Of a stretch of 29,756 nucleotides of DNA, positions 9,206 to 17,177 are shown piece by piece; positions within the stretch are counted from its first letter, which is position 1, and every line of letters starts with the position of its first letter. The stretch is from DATCIH01 sp036507955 (GTDB taxonomy: Bacteria; Bacillota; Clostridia; Clostridiales; Clostridiaceae). Made by a program: the position numbers and the translations under genes. A model generated the notes under the pieces. That model worked only from the letters and a program-made list of their open reading frames with translations, did no database searches and was not told where the DNA came from. Location of the stretch: contig DATCIH010000008.1 in NCBI GenBank assembly GCA_036507955.1, positions 1 to 29,756 on the forward strand, written 5' to 3'.

Positions 9206-10723
9206 TTACTTACTTAAAAAATCTTTATAAGATTGAGCAAACTCCTTAAAGGCCTTTTGTAAATCTGGATTATCATTAAGTTTCTTTACATAAGTCTTAA
9301 ATTCAGCCATAGAAATTTGACCAACAACAGCTTTTGTCTGCATTGCTGTAAATTCATCATCAAACTTTGGCCATGTTTGTCCCCAAGTTGTCGAAATAAG
9401 AGTATTATTGAATAGATTTATCTTTCCCACTTCATCATAAATACCAACTTCTTTTTCCTTGGCATCATTATAGGCTTTAGGTGCGCTTGCACTCCAAACT
9501 TTACCCCATTTTGAATAAGCTAATACTCCTGCACCTTTGCTTGTAACATTTACTTCCTTAATTCCTTGGGCAGTTAGTATTTTAGCACCATCTACTTCTT
9601 TATAATGCACATCCTTAATTCCATAATAGCCCAAGTCATTCAGTTCTGTAGAAGCTGTTTGATCAAAATATTTAAGTATTTTTTTGACCTTTTCTTCTGG
9701 TACTTTTTTAGAAATATAATAGCCACCAGCAACACCAGTATTAAGTTCTACAGCTGGACCTTTAGGTCCTTGTAGCGTTAGATTAACTAATTTAGCACCA
9801 GGTTGAGTCTTATTTAATGTCTTTTCCCATTCATAATCCCACCAAATACTTCTTGTATATGATGCGGCTGTACCTGTTGTAAATAACTCAATTGCCTGAG
9901 TATCCTTAATGCTAGCAAACTCTTTAGCCATTAATCCTTCTGAATATAATTTTCTAAACCATTCAATCATATCTGTATATCCTGGTGTTAGGCGGGTTTC
10001 AACAAGACCACCTTCTGCATTATTATAAGGATCAAGCGCCCCAAAAGCTGCATCAAACATTCCAGTAGGAACTGATGATGAAAGTAAACCAATTGTATCT
10101 TTCTTACCGTTTCCATCAAGATCTGAACTAACAATCTTCTTTAAAGCAGCTTCATACTCATCAAGTGTTTTTGGGGCTGGAATATTTAATTTATCCAACC
10201 AATCTTGGCGTATTTTTATTCCTCCATCCATACGTGAACGGGATCTAGGTACAGCATATATTTTCTTATCAAGCGATAGATATTTAAACGCATCAGGAGC
10301 AAGGTTCTTCTTAAAGTTTGGATATTCACTTAAGTCTCCTAAAAATCCTGTTATATCCCAAAATGCTCCATTTTGAATTCCAGTAATTAAAGTTGGGCTA
10401 CGTAAATCTGGTACTGCAGAAACTTCCGGTATATTGCCAGAATTAAGCATTAGACTATATTTAGTTTGAAAATCTGCACTCGGTATCCATTCCATATCCA
10501 ATTTTGTATTAGTTTTCTTCTGCCATTCAGTCCAAAAAGGATCACTTAAACTTGGAGGATCTGAATAAAGTGCAGCTACCATTTTAAATTCCAAAGGAGC
10601 ATTACTCTTATCTTTTTCATTCGTACCACTTACTGATTTTGAGGAATTACATCCTGATAGCATACCTGTTAACATAAATACGGACATTGATATAGAGAAG
10701 TTTTTTACCCATTTACTATTCAT
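9206..10723 (-). CDS. Extracellular carbohydrate-binding lipoprotein of ABC importer 1 (LplA/YtcQ-like)
   Basis: The 505-residue product begins with a lipoprotein signal peptide (SISMSVFMLTGMLSGC; lipidation at Cys25). It has the family-1 solute-binding fold pattern, with PFWTEWQKKTNTKLDMEWIP at the start of the mature domain and a Ca-loop-like DLDGNGKKDTIG near residue 180, typical of LplA/YtcQ proteins. It would be anchored on the outer face of the membrane and hand an oligosaccharide to the two permeases encoded just upstream. The ATG at 10723 follows AAGGGGTGA. The gap to the permease gene is 33 nt. No ATPase gene occurs in the window, as is usual for this importer class, which shares one MsmX/MsmK-type ATPase. 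Confidence 0.9.
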   Translation of the reverse strand: MNSKWVKNFSISMSVFMLTGMLSGCNSSKSVSGTNEKDKSNAPLEFKMVAALYSDPPSLSDPFWTEWQKKTNTKLDMEWIPSADFQTKYSLMLNSGNIPEVSAVPDLRSPTLITGIQNGAFWDITGFLGDLSEYPNFKKNLAPDAFKYLSLDKKIYAVPRSRSRMDGGIKIRQDWLDKLNIPAPKTLDEYEAALKKIVSSDLDGNGKKDTIGLLSSSVPTGMFDAAFGALDPYNNAEGGLVETRLTPGYTDMIEWFRKLYSEGLMAKEFASIKDTQAIELFTTGTAASYTRSIWWDYEWEKTLNKTQPGAKLVNLTLQGPKGPAVELNTGVAGGYYISKKVPEEKVKKILKYFDQTASTELNDLGYYGIKDVHYKEVDGAKILTAQGIKEVNVTSKGAGVLAYSKWGKVWSASAPKAYNDAKEKEVGIYDEVGKINLFNNTLISTTWGQTWPKFDDEFTAMQTKAVVGQISMAEFKTYVKKLNDNPDLQKAFKEFAQSYKDFLSK

Positions 10724-10756
10724 TTATATTTCACCCCTTATTTCTATTTTAATTAT

Positions 10757-11629
10757 TTATCCCTTGATAGCACCAATCATGACACCTTGTGCAAAGTATT
10801 TTTGTACAAAAGGGTATACCACAAGAATAGGTAGTATACTTAAGATAATTGCTGCCATTTTTATTGTTTCTTGTGGTAAGATAGTTTCATCACCACCACC
10901 ACCAAATCCGACAGATCCAGAATCAATGATCATACTTTTTATAAGTACTTGAAGGGTCCATTTCTTTGTGTCTGTTAGGTAAATCATCGCATTAAAATAA
11001 GTATTCCAATGGCCCACTGCAAAGAATAGTGCAAAGGCAGCAAGAGAGGCTTTTGACAATGGTATAATAATTCGAAAAAAGACACCAATCTCGTTACATC
11101 CATCAATCCTCGCTGATTCCTCTAATTCAGGTGGAATAGATTCCATAAAACTTTTTACTACTATTAAGCTCCATGCATTCGTAAGTCCTGGTATAATTAA
11201 AGACCATAAGGAATTGAGTAATCCTACATTTTTTACCAGAATATAAGCTGGTAAAATACCTGCATTAAAAACTAATGTAAATACTACTGCTTTCATGAAT
11301 AACGAATGCCCTGGCATTGCTTTTTTAGATAGCCCATAAGCTGCAGTAAAAGTAAATACAAGATTAAGACATGTACCAACTACTGTTATGAATAATGTAC
11401 TATTTAAAGAATTTATAAAACTATTTGAAGAAAGTATAAATTTATAAGATTCTAATGACCATTTTGCTGGCAATAAAGAAAACTTTAATGGGACATATAC
11501 TTCTGGAGCTGTAAATGACATACTGAAAACATAAATAAATGGAAAAATACATATTAGAGAAACAATAATTAGTAACGTATAATTAATATAATCTCCTATG
11601 GTCAAATGTCTGGCTTTATAAAAGCTCAA
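10757..11629 (-). CDS. ABC importer 1 permease, LplC/YtcP-like
   Basis: An integral membrane permease with about six spans (for example LLIIVSLICIFPFIYVFSMS near the N-terminus) and the cytoplasmic EAA loop that docks the ATPase (ELEESARIDGCNEIGVFFRI). It ends in FAQGVMIGAIKG, the usual C-terminus of LplC/YtcP proteins. I place the start at the TTG at 11629: AAAGGAGGAG ends 5 nt before it, whereas the ATG at 11647 lies immediately before and within that ribosome-binding site and cannot use it. This gives 290 residues, the family length. It works with the LplB-like partner 41 nt upstream and the lipoprotein downstream. Confidence 0.88.
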   Translation of the reverse strand: MSFYKARHLTIGDYINYTLLIIVSLICIFPFIYVFSMSFTAPEVYVPLKFSLLPAKWSLESYKFILSSNSFINSLNSTLFITVVGTCLNLVFTFTAAYGLSKKAMPGHSLFMKAVVFTLVFNAGILPAYILVKNVGLLNSLWSLIIPGLTNAWSLIVVKSFMESIPPELEESARIDGCNEIGVFFRIIIPLSKASLAAFALFFAVGHWNTYFNAMIYLTDTKKWTLQVLIKSMIIDSGSVGFGGGGDETILPQETIKMAAIILSILPILVVYPFVQKYFAQGVMIGAIKG

Positions 11630-11670
11630 AAGATCTCCTCCTTTCATTACATATTTTTTATGTGTACATT

Positions 11671-12588
11671 CTAGTAAATACCCTCATCACCTATCTTTTT
11701 AGCCAAATAGTTAGCTGACAATACAAATGTTAAACCTACCAAGCTTTTGAAAAAGCCAACTGCTATACCTAAACTCATTTGTCCATTTTGAATACCTTGT
11801 GTAAATGCATATGTATCGAACACTTCTGCGACATCTCTTACTAAAGGATTTGCCATTAATAACACCTGCTCGAAACCTACATCAAAAATTGCTCCCAAAC
11901 GCAAAATCAATAGAATTACGATAGTAGGGCGGATACTAGGTAAAGTAATATGCCATATTTGTTTCATTCGGCTAGCTCCATCCATAACAGCTGCTTCATA
12001 AAGTTGAACATCAATACCTGCTATTGCTGCTAGAAAAAGTATCGTTCCCCATCCCGTTTCCTTCCATATATTTTGAAATACAATTAATAACCAAAAGAAC
12101 TTTTTCTCAGTCAAAAATGAAACAGGTTGAAAATTCATCGTAACTAAAAGTTTATTAACCAATCCTACATTAGAGGAGAGCATGAAAAATGTTAAACTAA
12201 CAATAACAACCCAGGAAAGAAAATGTGGAAGATAGATAATAGATTGCATGATTCGCTTAAATGGAGCACGCCGTACTTCATTCAACATTAAAGATATAAT
12301 TATTGGTAGGGGGAAAAATAGTATTAAGCTTAGCATATTAATAACAATTGTATTTCTTAACATAATTAAGAAAAACGGATCAGCAAATAAATCTGTAAAA
12401 TGCTTTAACCCAACCCACTTGCTTCCCAAGATACCAGTATAAAAATTGTACTCCTTAAAAGCTAATAGTAATCCCCACATTGGTACAAATTTAAAGATTA
12501 GTATATAAATCAAGCCTGGTATGGTTAATAAGTATAGGTAACGATACTGGTAAATACGCGAATTTAAACTAGATTTTTTTTTAATCAT
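11671..12588 (-). CDS. ABC importer 1 permease, LplB/YteP-like
   Basis: The first gene of operon A encodes a six-span permease with LYLLTIPGLIYILIFKFVPM near the start, WVGLKHF, and the EAA loop LYEAAVMDGASRMKQIWHITLP. I choose the ATG at 12588 (305 aa) because LplB proteins normally begin a few basic residues before the first span, and AGGGTGA lies upstream. The frame is open to an ATG at 12678, but that would add a 30-residue hydrophobic extension unlike the family. A much stronger AAGGAGGTG lies at about 12633-12641; the codon 6 nt after it, in frame, is ATA (12627-12625), so a rare ATA start or a leader function for this site should be considered. Transcription probably starts near 12708 from the repeated promoter. 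Confidence 0.87.
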   Translation of the reverse strand: MIKKKSSLNSRIYQYRYLYLLTIPGLIYILIFKFVPMWGLLLAFKEYNFYTGILGSKWVGLKHFTDLFADPFFLIMLRNTIVINMLSLILFFPLPIIISLMLNEVRRAPFKRIMQSIIYLPHFLSWVVIVSLTFFMLSSNVGLVNKLLVTMNFQPVSFLTEKKFFWLLIVFQNIWKETGWGTILFLAAIAGIDVQLYEAAVMDGASRMKQIWHITLPSIRPTIVILLILRLGAIFDVGFEQVLLMANPLVRDVAEVFDTYAFTQGIQNGQMSLGIAVGFFKSLVGLTFVLSANYLAKKIGDEGIY

Positions 12589-12689
12589 AGGTTCACCCTG
12601 GCGATTAATCTGATTTAACTCTGCTATTTTGAACACCTCCTTTCTGAACAACTTGTATGCTAATACATAAATTAACATACAGATTGATT

Positions 12690-12743
12690 CGATATCGTTT
12701 ACATTAAATATACTATTACATTCTCTATGCTGTGAACTGTCAA
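12690..12743 (-). promoter_or_regulatory. Promoter module 1 with cre-like site (operon A)
   Basis: On the minus strand TTGACA (12743-12738), a 17-nt spacer and TGTAAT (12720-12715) form a strong sigma-A promoter. Just downstream, 12703-12690 reads TGTAAACGATATCG, one mismatch from the CcpA cre consensus TGWAANCGNTNWCA, at about +6 to +19, a classic road-block position. The same arrangement recurs at 14944-14997 and 17178-17231. The leader to the lplB-like ATG is ~120 nt. Confidence 0.75.
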
Positions 12744-12780
12744 TTCTTCACTTATTGCACAAAAGTAAAGAATTGACAGT
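12736..12780. promoter_or_regulatory. Inverted repeat overlapping the -35 box of promoter 1 (putative operator)
   Basis: Perfect 13-bp arms 12736-12748 (ACTGTCAATTCTT) and 12768-12780 (AAGAATTGACAGT) are separated by 19 nt. The arm nearest operon A contains the -35 hexamer, so a bound regulator would touch or block RNA polymerase. Poorer versions of the same pair stand at promoter modules 2 and 3. One of the two AraC-type regulators or an unknown repressor could bind it; the sequence does not say which. Confidence 0.5.
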
Positions 12781-12808
12781 CAGTAATAATATTACATTTG
12801 GGGGTTCT

Positions 12809-12845
12809 TAAAAAAATTAGTATGGATGTTTCTCCATACTAATTC
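12809..12845 (-). terminator. Intrinsic terminator of operon B
   Basis: On the minus strand a perfect 11-bp stem (ATTAGTATGGA, 6-nt loop, TCCATACTAAT) is followed by a run of seven T (the A-run at 12810-12816 on the plus strand). It lies 63 nt after the stop of the glycerate dehydrogenase gene and before promoter module 1, cleanly separating operons B and A. Confidence 0.85.
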
Positions 12846-12907
12846 TAAGCACCTTGTTATTATTTTAAATTTACAGATATTTATAAAAAACATACTAAAT
12901 ATTCTTT

Positions 12908-13897
12908 TTATTTATTAACCACATTAATAAAATTATTATCTAAAAATTGTTTAAAATTATTAACTGCAATATTCATAAGTCTTTGTCTTGATTCTTTTGG
13001 CGCCCATGATATATGCGGTGTGATTATGCAGTTTTTTGCTTTAAGTAAAGGATTATCCATCTTTATAGGTTCAGTTGATACTACATCCACTGCAGCTCCA
13101 GAAACTTTACCACTATTTAATGCATCTGCTAAATCCTGCTCTACAATTAGTGGACCTCTTGAATTATTTAAAATCATTACTCCATTTTTCATTTTATCAA
13201 TGGAAGCTTTATTTATAATACCTGTATTACTTTCAAATAAAGGGCAATGCAGGCTTATTACATCTGAATATTTTAGTAATTCATCCATTTCAGCATATTT
13301 TAAATTCTCATTTTCTAATTTAGTATTCTTATAAAGATCATATGCTAAAACTTTCATTCCAAATGCTTGGGCTATGACCCCCACCGATTGACCTATCCGT
13401 CCATATCCTACAATACCAATTGTTTTTCCAGCAAGTTCGATAAGAGGGTAATTCCAAAAACACCAGTCTGCATTATTTGTCCATGCTCCCTTTTTTACTT
13501 CTTCACTATGTGCCCATACATGATGACACATCTCAAGTAATAGTGCAAAAGCCATCTGTGCAACAGCAGTAGTTCCATATGTAGGAATATTAGTTACAAT
13601 GATTCCAAGTTCTTTTGCAGCTTGTACATCTACCACATTATATCCCGTTGCTAAAACACAAATAAATTTTAACTTATCCAGTCTCTTTAATGTTTGAGCT
13701 TTGAGTGGAGTTTTATTTACAAATATAATCTCAGCATCCCCTGCTCTATCAATAATTTTACTTTCAATAGTTTTAGTTTCTTCTTTTGGGTCATATGTTG
13801 TTCTATCGTATACTGTTAATTCCCCATACTTTTTTAACTCATCCCAGCTTAAATCTCCTGGATTTAAGGTATATCCATCTAACACAACTATTTTCAT
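12908..13897 (-). CDS. hprA: D-2-hydroxyacid dehydrogenase, glycerate dehydrogenase / hydroxypyruvate reductase type
   Basis: The 329-residue product is an NAD(P)-dependent D-2-hydroxyacid dehydrogenase. It has the Rossmann motif GYGRIGQSVG (Gly164, Gly166, Gly169), Asp187 at the end of the next strand suggesting NAD preference, and the catalytic set Arg247 (NNSRG), Glu276 (STEP) and His295 (TPHISWAP). The stretch WCFWNYPLIELAGKTIGIVG closely resembles methylotroph hydroxypyruvate reductase (HprA) rather than lactate or phosphoglycerate dehydrogenases, so reduction of hydroxypyruvate to D-glycerate is the best guess. The ATG at 13897 follows AAAGGTGG. It is the second gene of operon B, 24 nt after the TIM-barrel gene, and the glycerate kinase nearby supports the assignment. 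Exact substrate remains inference. Confidence 0.82.
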   Translation of the reverse strand: MKIVVLDGYTLNPGDLSWDELKKYGELTVYDRTTYDPKEETKTIESKIIDRAGDAEIIFVNKTPLKAQTLKRLDKLKFICVLATGYNVVDVQAAKELGIIVTNIPTYGTTAVAQMAFALLLEMCHHVWAHSEEVKKGAWTNNADWCFWNYPLIELAGKTIGIVGYGRIGQSVGVIAQAFGMKVLAYDLYKNTKLENENLKYAEMDELLKYSDVISLHCPLFESNTGIINKASIDKMKNGVMILNNSRGPLIVEQDLADALNSGKVSGAAVDVVSTEPIKMDNPLLKAKNCIITPHISWAPKESRQRLMNIAVNNFKQFLDNNFINVVNK

Positions 13898-13921
13898 ATT
13901 CTATACCACCTTTGTTTTAAA

Positions 13922-14830
13922 TTAAAGTTTTGCCCATGCTAAGTTTAAAACTCTTTTTCCATTTGCTATTACTAAATCAGGGTCTTCATCGCCAAAAGGT
14001 TTTACTTCAAAACTTAATATTGGTCTTTTCTCCTCATTAAAAAAATCTATTGATTTCAATACTCTTAGGAAATTTACTAACTCATCTACATTATTTTCAC
14101 CATTAGGGAACCCAAATCGTGGATGATTATCACCATAGGCAGGCATTTTAGAATCTTTAACCACGCAGTTTCCAATGTGTGCATGTACTATGTAGTCTTT
14201 TATTGGAAGTATTGATTCCTCTGCTGTTTCACCAATTAGTGGAAGATGGCTTAAATCAACTAGGAGACCAAAATTATCATATTCTCTTGTGATTTCACTT
14301 GCATATATTTTTGCAAGCGATATTGGCCCAACTAGTGATTTTTTATCTACATTATAGTCAAATACTTCATGAACAATTTTAATATTACCCTTAGATTTTG
14401 CATATCTACATAGTTCTTTTGTTGATATTATTAAAGCCTTATATGCTTCGTCTTTTTTATCCTCAGTATATTTGCCACTTAAAAATGCAAAGCCTACAGC
14501 TCCCATTTCAACAGCTTCATCAATTCCTTCTTTAAGTGTTTCTAATGCTTTTAATCTTCCTTCTTCATTTATGTCATTGATATTTAGTCCCGTTGTTAAA
14601 AGCCTTGGCTGACCTCCATAAGCAACTGTAAGATGAGAAGTTTCTATAATTTTCTTTGCATTATCTCTCACTGCTTTGTCTTTTATCCATGCTATTTCAA
14701 CTGCATCAAAATAATCATCTGTTGCAATCTTTTTTAACGTCTCTTCAATTGGTCCCTCACCATTAATTACTGGATAAGACATAAAGTGTATAATTCCTAC
14801 CTTAGCATACTTATGAATAGATTCGTTCAT
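13922..14830 (-). CDS. Xylose-isomerase-like TIM-barrel protein (hydroxypyruvate isomerase/epimerase-like)
   Basis: A 302-residue sugar phosphate isomerase/epimerase-family protein. The metal site typical of the fold is intact: Glu155 (VHEVFDYN), Asp192 (LLVDLSHLP), His216/His218 (YIVHAHIGN) and Glu275 (LSFEVKP), plus the HPRFGFPNGENN loop seen in hydroxypyruvate-isomerase-like members. Linked to a hydroxypyruvate reductase (24 nt downstream) and a glycerate kinase, it may interconvert tartronate semialdehyde and hydroxypyruvate, or release a C3 unit from a larger acid; epimerase activity on another sugar is equally possible. AAAGGAG lies 9 nt before the ATG at 14830. Two broken copies of the same gene lie upstream at 15101-15163 and 16742-17143, so this is the surviving member of a duplication. 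Confidence 0.8.
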   Translation of the reverse strand: MNESIHKYAKVGIIHFMSYPVINGEGPIEETLKKIATDDYFDAVEIAWIKDKAVRDNAKKIIETSHLTVAYGGQPRLLTTGLNINDINEEGRLKALETLKEGIDEAVEMGAVGFAFLSGKYTEDKKDEAYKALIISTKELCRYAKSKGNIKIVHEVFDYNVDKKSLVGPISLAKIYASEITREYDNFGLLVDLSHLPLIGETAEESILPIKDYIVHAHIGNCVVKDSKMPAYGDNHPRFGFPNGENNVDELVNFLRVLKSIDFFNEEKRPILSFEVKPFGDEDPDLVIANGKRVLNLAWAKL

Positions 14831-14943
14831 TTTTAAAATCTCCTTTATTTATAATATCAATTAATATAAAATCAAAATCTGAGAAGAAAACGATTAAAGC
14901 TAAAACAACCTAAACTATAATCTGTAAAAAGTAATGCACGTCT

Positions 14944-14997
14944 TTATATCATTTACATAGAGTATACTATTACATTGTCTATGCTGTGAACTGTCAA
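14944..14997 (-). promoter_or_regulatory. Promoter module 2 with degenerate cre-like site (operon B)
   Basis: TTGACA (14997-14992), a 17-nt spacer and TGTAAT (14974-14969) on the minus strand match promoter module 1 almost base for base. The downstream 14957-14944 reads TGTAAATGATATAA, two mismatches from the cre consensus. A second cre-like stretch (AGAAAACGATTAAA, 14885-14898 on the plus strand) lies in the ~130-nt leader, which is longer than that of module 3. Confidence 0.7.
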
Positions 14998-15048
14998 TAC
15001 ATCAATTATTACTCAAAAGTAAAGAGTTGGCAGTCAGTTAAGATATTA

Positions 15049-15082
15049 CACTATATAGTAATCTTCCTATTACTATATAGTG
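15049..15082. promoter_or_regulatory. Perfect 14-bp inverted repeat upstream of promoter 2
   Basis: CACTATATAGTAAT (15049-15062) and its exact complement (15069-15082) flank a 6-nt loop. No T-run follows on either strand, so it is at best a weak terminator for the glycerate kinase transcript; its place ~50 nt upstream of the -35 of module 2 would also suit an operator. Nothing comparable occurs at modules 1 and 3. Confidence 0.45.
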
Positions 15083-15100
15083 TACCATAGGTAAATTCAT

Positions 15101-15163
15101 CTGTTAAAAGTCTTGGCTATCCTCCATATGCGACTTAGCATACTTATGAATTAATTCGTTCAT
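15101..15163 (-). pseudogene. Short 5' remnant of the TIM-barrel isomerase gene
   Basis: Starting at the ATG at 15163, with the same AAAGGAGATTTTAAAA ribosome-binding region as the intact gene, ten codons (MNELIHKYAK) match its N-terminus. The sequence then jumps to the region of codons 70-79 of the intact gene (TATGGAGG...CAAG.CTTTTAACA) in another frame, so roughly 59 codons are deleted. It follows the glycerate kinase stop by ~50 nt and has no promoter module of its own. Confidence 0.8.
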
Positions 15164-15216
15164 TTTTAAAATCTCCTTTATTTATACTAGAAATAACATA
15201 TAATGATATGTTTTAA

Positions 15217-16347
15217 TTATCTAATTTTCAGTAACCTCATAATTCTTTCTGCAGTATTTTGTAAGAGTAAGTCACAATTTTCTATAGCGTGTTCAAGTGA
15301 CATTGGTTTATCAACTATTGAAAAAATGCTATCAAAGCCTTTTGAATATAGTTCTTCAGCATTTTCCCCAATACCTCCTGCTATAGCTATTACAGGAATA
15401 TCATATTTTTTTGCAAGTTTAGCAACCCCATAAGGGGTTTTACCATATTGAGTTTGGTAATCTATCATTCCTTCGCCGGTTATCACTAAGTCAGCATCTT
15501 TTAGCTTCTCTTCAAAAGCTGTAGTTTCTATAACTATGTCAATACCTGATTTTAGTTTTGCATTTAAAAATGCAAAGAGTCCACCGCCAAGTCCACCTGC
15601 TGCACCAGCACCTGGATAGTCCTTAATTGAAATTCCCAAGTACTTTTTAACCATTTCAGCATAATGTGATAAATTCTTATCTAATGTAATAACCATATCC
15701 ATATCAGCACCCTTTTGTGGTCCGAAAATGTATGAGGTTCCATTCTCCCCACATAGTGGATTATTTACATCACAAGCAACTTCTATATTACTTTGCTTAA
15801 TTCTAGCATCCATGCCAGATAAATCTATACTTTGTAGTCTATTTAATGCCCCACCACCTAAGTCTATTTCATAACCTTTTTCATCTAACAATTTAGCTCC
15901 CAATGCGTTGACCATACCAGCTCCACCATCATTGGTTGCACTACCACCTATACCTAAAATGAAATTTCTACATCCAAGATCTAAAGCATGCTTTATTATT
16001 TCTCCAGTACCATAAGTAGTTGTTAGCATTGGATTTCTTTCTTCCTTTGTAATCAATGTAATTCCAGAAGCTGATGCCATTTCAATTACTGCGGTTTTAC
16101 CATCACCAAGCATGCCATAAAATGCATCAACCTCTTTTAATAGTGGACCTTTTACCTTTAATGTTAGGAGTTTTCCATTTGTGGCATCTACAAGAGATTG
16201 AACTGTACCTTCTCCACCGTCGGCCATCGGACTACTAACTATTTCAGCATCATAAAATACTTTTCTTATTCCCTTTTCTATACTTTTACACACTTCAAAA
16301 GCAGAAAGACTGCCTTTAAATGAATCAGGTGCTAAAATTATCTTCAT
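15217..16347 (-). CDS. glxK: Glycerate 2-kinase (GarK/GlxK family)
   Basis: A 376-residue family-1 glycerate kinase, full length. The family motifs are present: MKIILAPDSFKGSLSA at the N-terminus, SSPMADGGEGT at ~39-49, and GIGGSATNDGGAGM in the middle. These enzymes phosphorylate D-glycerate with ATP, giving 2-phosphoglycerate for glycolysis. The start at 16347 has GGAGGAG 3-4 nt before the ATG. Upstream lie only decayed genes, so its mRNA probably starts at promoter module 3 or at an undetected promoter near the inverted repeat 16363-16395. Together with the hydroxypyruvate reductase of operon B it makes a hydroxypyruvate to 2-phosphoglycerate route. Confidence 0.92.
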   Translation of the reverse strand: MKIILAPDSFKGSLSAFEVCKSIEKGIRKVFYDAEIVSSPMADGGEGTVQSLVDATNGKLLTLKVKGPLLKEVDAFYGMLGDGKTAVIEMASASGITLITKEERNPMLTTTYGTGEIIKHALDLGCRNFILGIGGSATNDGGAGMVNALGAKLLDEKGYEIDLGGGALNRLQSIDLSGMDARIKQSNIEVACDVNNPLCGENGTSYIFGPQKGADMDMVITLDKNLSHYAEMVKKYLGISIKDYPGAGAAGGLGGGLFAFLNAKLKSGIDIVIETTAFEEKLKDADLVITGEGMIDYQTQYGKTPYGVAKLAKKYDIPVIAIAGGIGENAEELYSKGFDSIFSIVDKPMSLEHAIENCDLLLQNTAERIMRLLKIR

Positions 16348-16362
16348 GTCTCCTCCAAATCT

Positions 16363-16395
16363 ATGATTTATATCTTGTTAATAACTATAAATCAT
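16363..16395. promoter_or_regulatory. Inverted repeat in front of the glycerate kinase gene
   Basis: Perfect 10-bp arms ATGATTTATA (16363-16372) and TATAAATCAT (16386-16395) with a 13-nt gap lie just upstream of the kinase ribosome-binding site. It could be an operator or an mRNA leader hairpin; no convincing promoter hexamers stand beside it. Confidence 0.35.
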
Positions 16396-16398
16396 ACA

Positions 16399-16665
16399 CT
16401 AAATTAAAATCGAATAGCCGATAGCTTCCAAGCCACTCTCTATATATTGTATGTCAATGAATTTCTTATGGGATTCCCACTTCATTTCTTCTTTAGATTT
16501 AGTTTTATATTCCTGAACCTTTACATTTATATCTTAATCTTTTATAAAGTATTGTCCCAATTCAATATCCCTCAGATTTGTTTCTTTAAGATATCTTAAT
16601 CCAACCGCTAATTCATTCCTGATATTAATATATCCTCCTATATTTTATATATGGTCAAATATCAT
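16399..16665 (-). pseudogene. YhcH/YjgK/YiaL-family gene, truncated and stop-interrupted
   Basis: One reading frame from an ATG at 16665 (preceded by GAGGAGG) gives MIFDHI, a stop, then a stretch with LRYLKETNLRDIELGQYFI, a second stop, and QEYKTKSKEEMKWESHKKFI followed by DIQYIESGLEAIGYS. This is the recognisable N-terminal half of the YhcH/YiaL family (about 150 aa), whose conserved motif is a W-E-x-H-x-x-x-I-D-I-Q core. These cupin-like proteins act as sugar anomerases or accompany sugar-acid catabolism, for example beside YiaK-type dehydrogenases. Two in-frame stops and loss of the C-terminal half make it a pseudogene. It sits just upstream of the glycerate kinase gene, where it was probably co-transcribed. 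Confidence 0.8.
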
Positions 16666-16741
16666 AATATACCTCCTCTTATTTTCTTAACATATCATTA
16701 ACCTAAAAATACTATTTTGTGTCTCAATCCATTAAGTATAT

Positions 16742-17143
16742 TTATGATATTCTTATAACACTTGCATCTCTGTTTTCAACTTTGACAACAACTGTATTGT
16801 TATCAAAGTAAATACAAGGATCACCTCTTAATATTGTACCTTTAGTAACCTTAATGAATTCAGGATTAACTCTTATCAGAGCAAGTGTATCTACTGCCTT
16901 TAACCTTCCTTCTTAATTTATATCATTGATATTTAGTCCCGTTGTTAAAAGAGGTTCTATAATTTTGTTAGCCCTTGCCATTACATCTTTATCTTTAATC
17001 CATGCTATTTCAACAGCGTCAAAGTAATCATCAGTTGCAATCTTTTTTAGTGTCTCTTCAATAGGTCCTTCACCTTTAATCACAGGATATGACATGAAGT
17101 GTATAATCCCTACTTTAGCATACTTATGAATTGATTCGTTCAT
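16742..17143 (-). pseudogene. Second decayed copy of the TIM-barrel isomerase gene, joined to an unknown C-terminal tail
   Basis: From the ATG at 17143 the first ~62 residues match the intact gene at 13922-14830 nearly residue for residue. A 36-nt in-frame deletion then removes the T64-R76 region, LLTTGLNINDIN follows, and a TAA (16915-16913) replaces the next Glu codon. The same frame continues as EGRLKA, still isomerase, then changes to an unrelated ~50-residue tail (NPEFIKVTKGTILRGDPCIY, later VVVKVENRDASVIRIS) ending at 16742. The tail reads like the C-terminus of another protein that I cannot name. The copy keeps promoter module 3 and the same ribosome-binding site. Confidence 0.82.
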
Positions 17144-17177
17144 TTTTAAAATCTCCTTTATCTATAATTATAATTAT

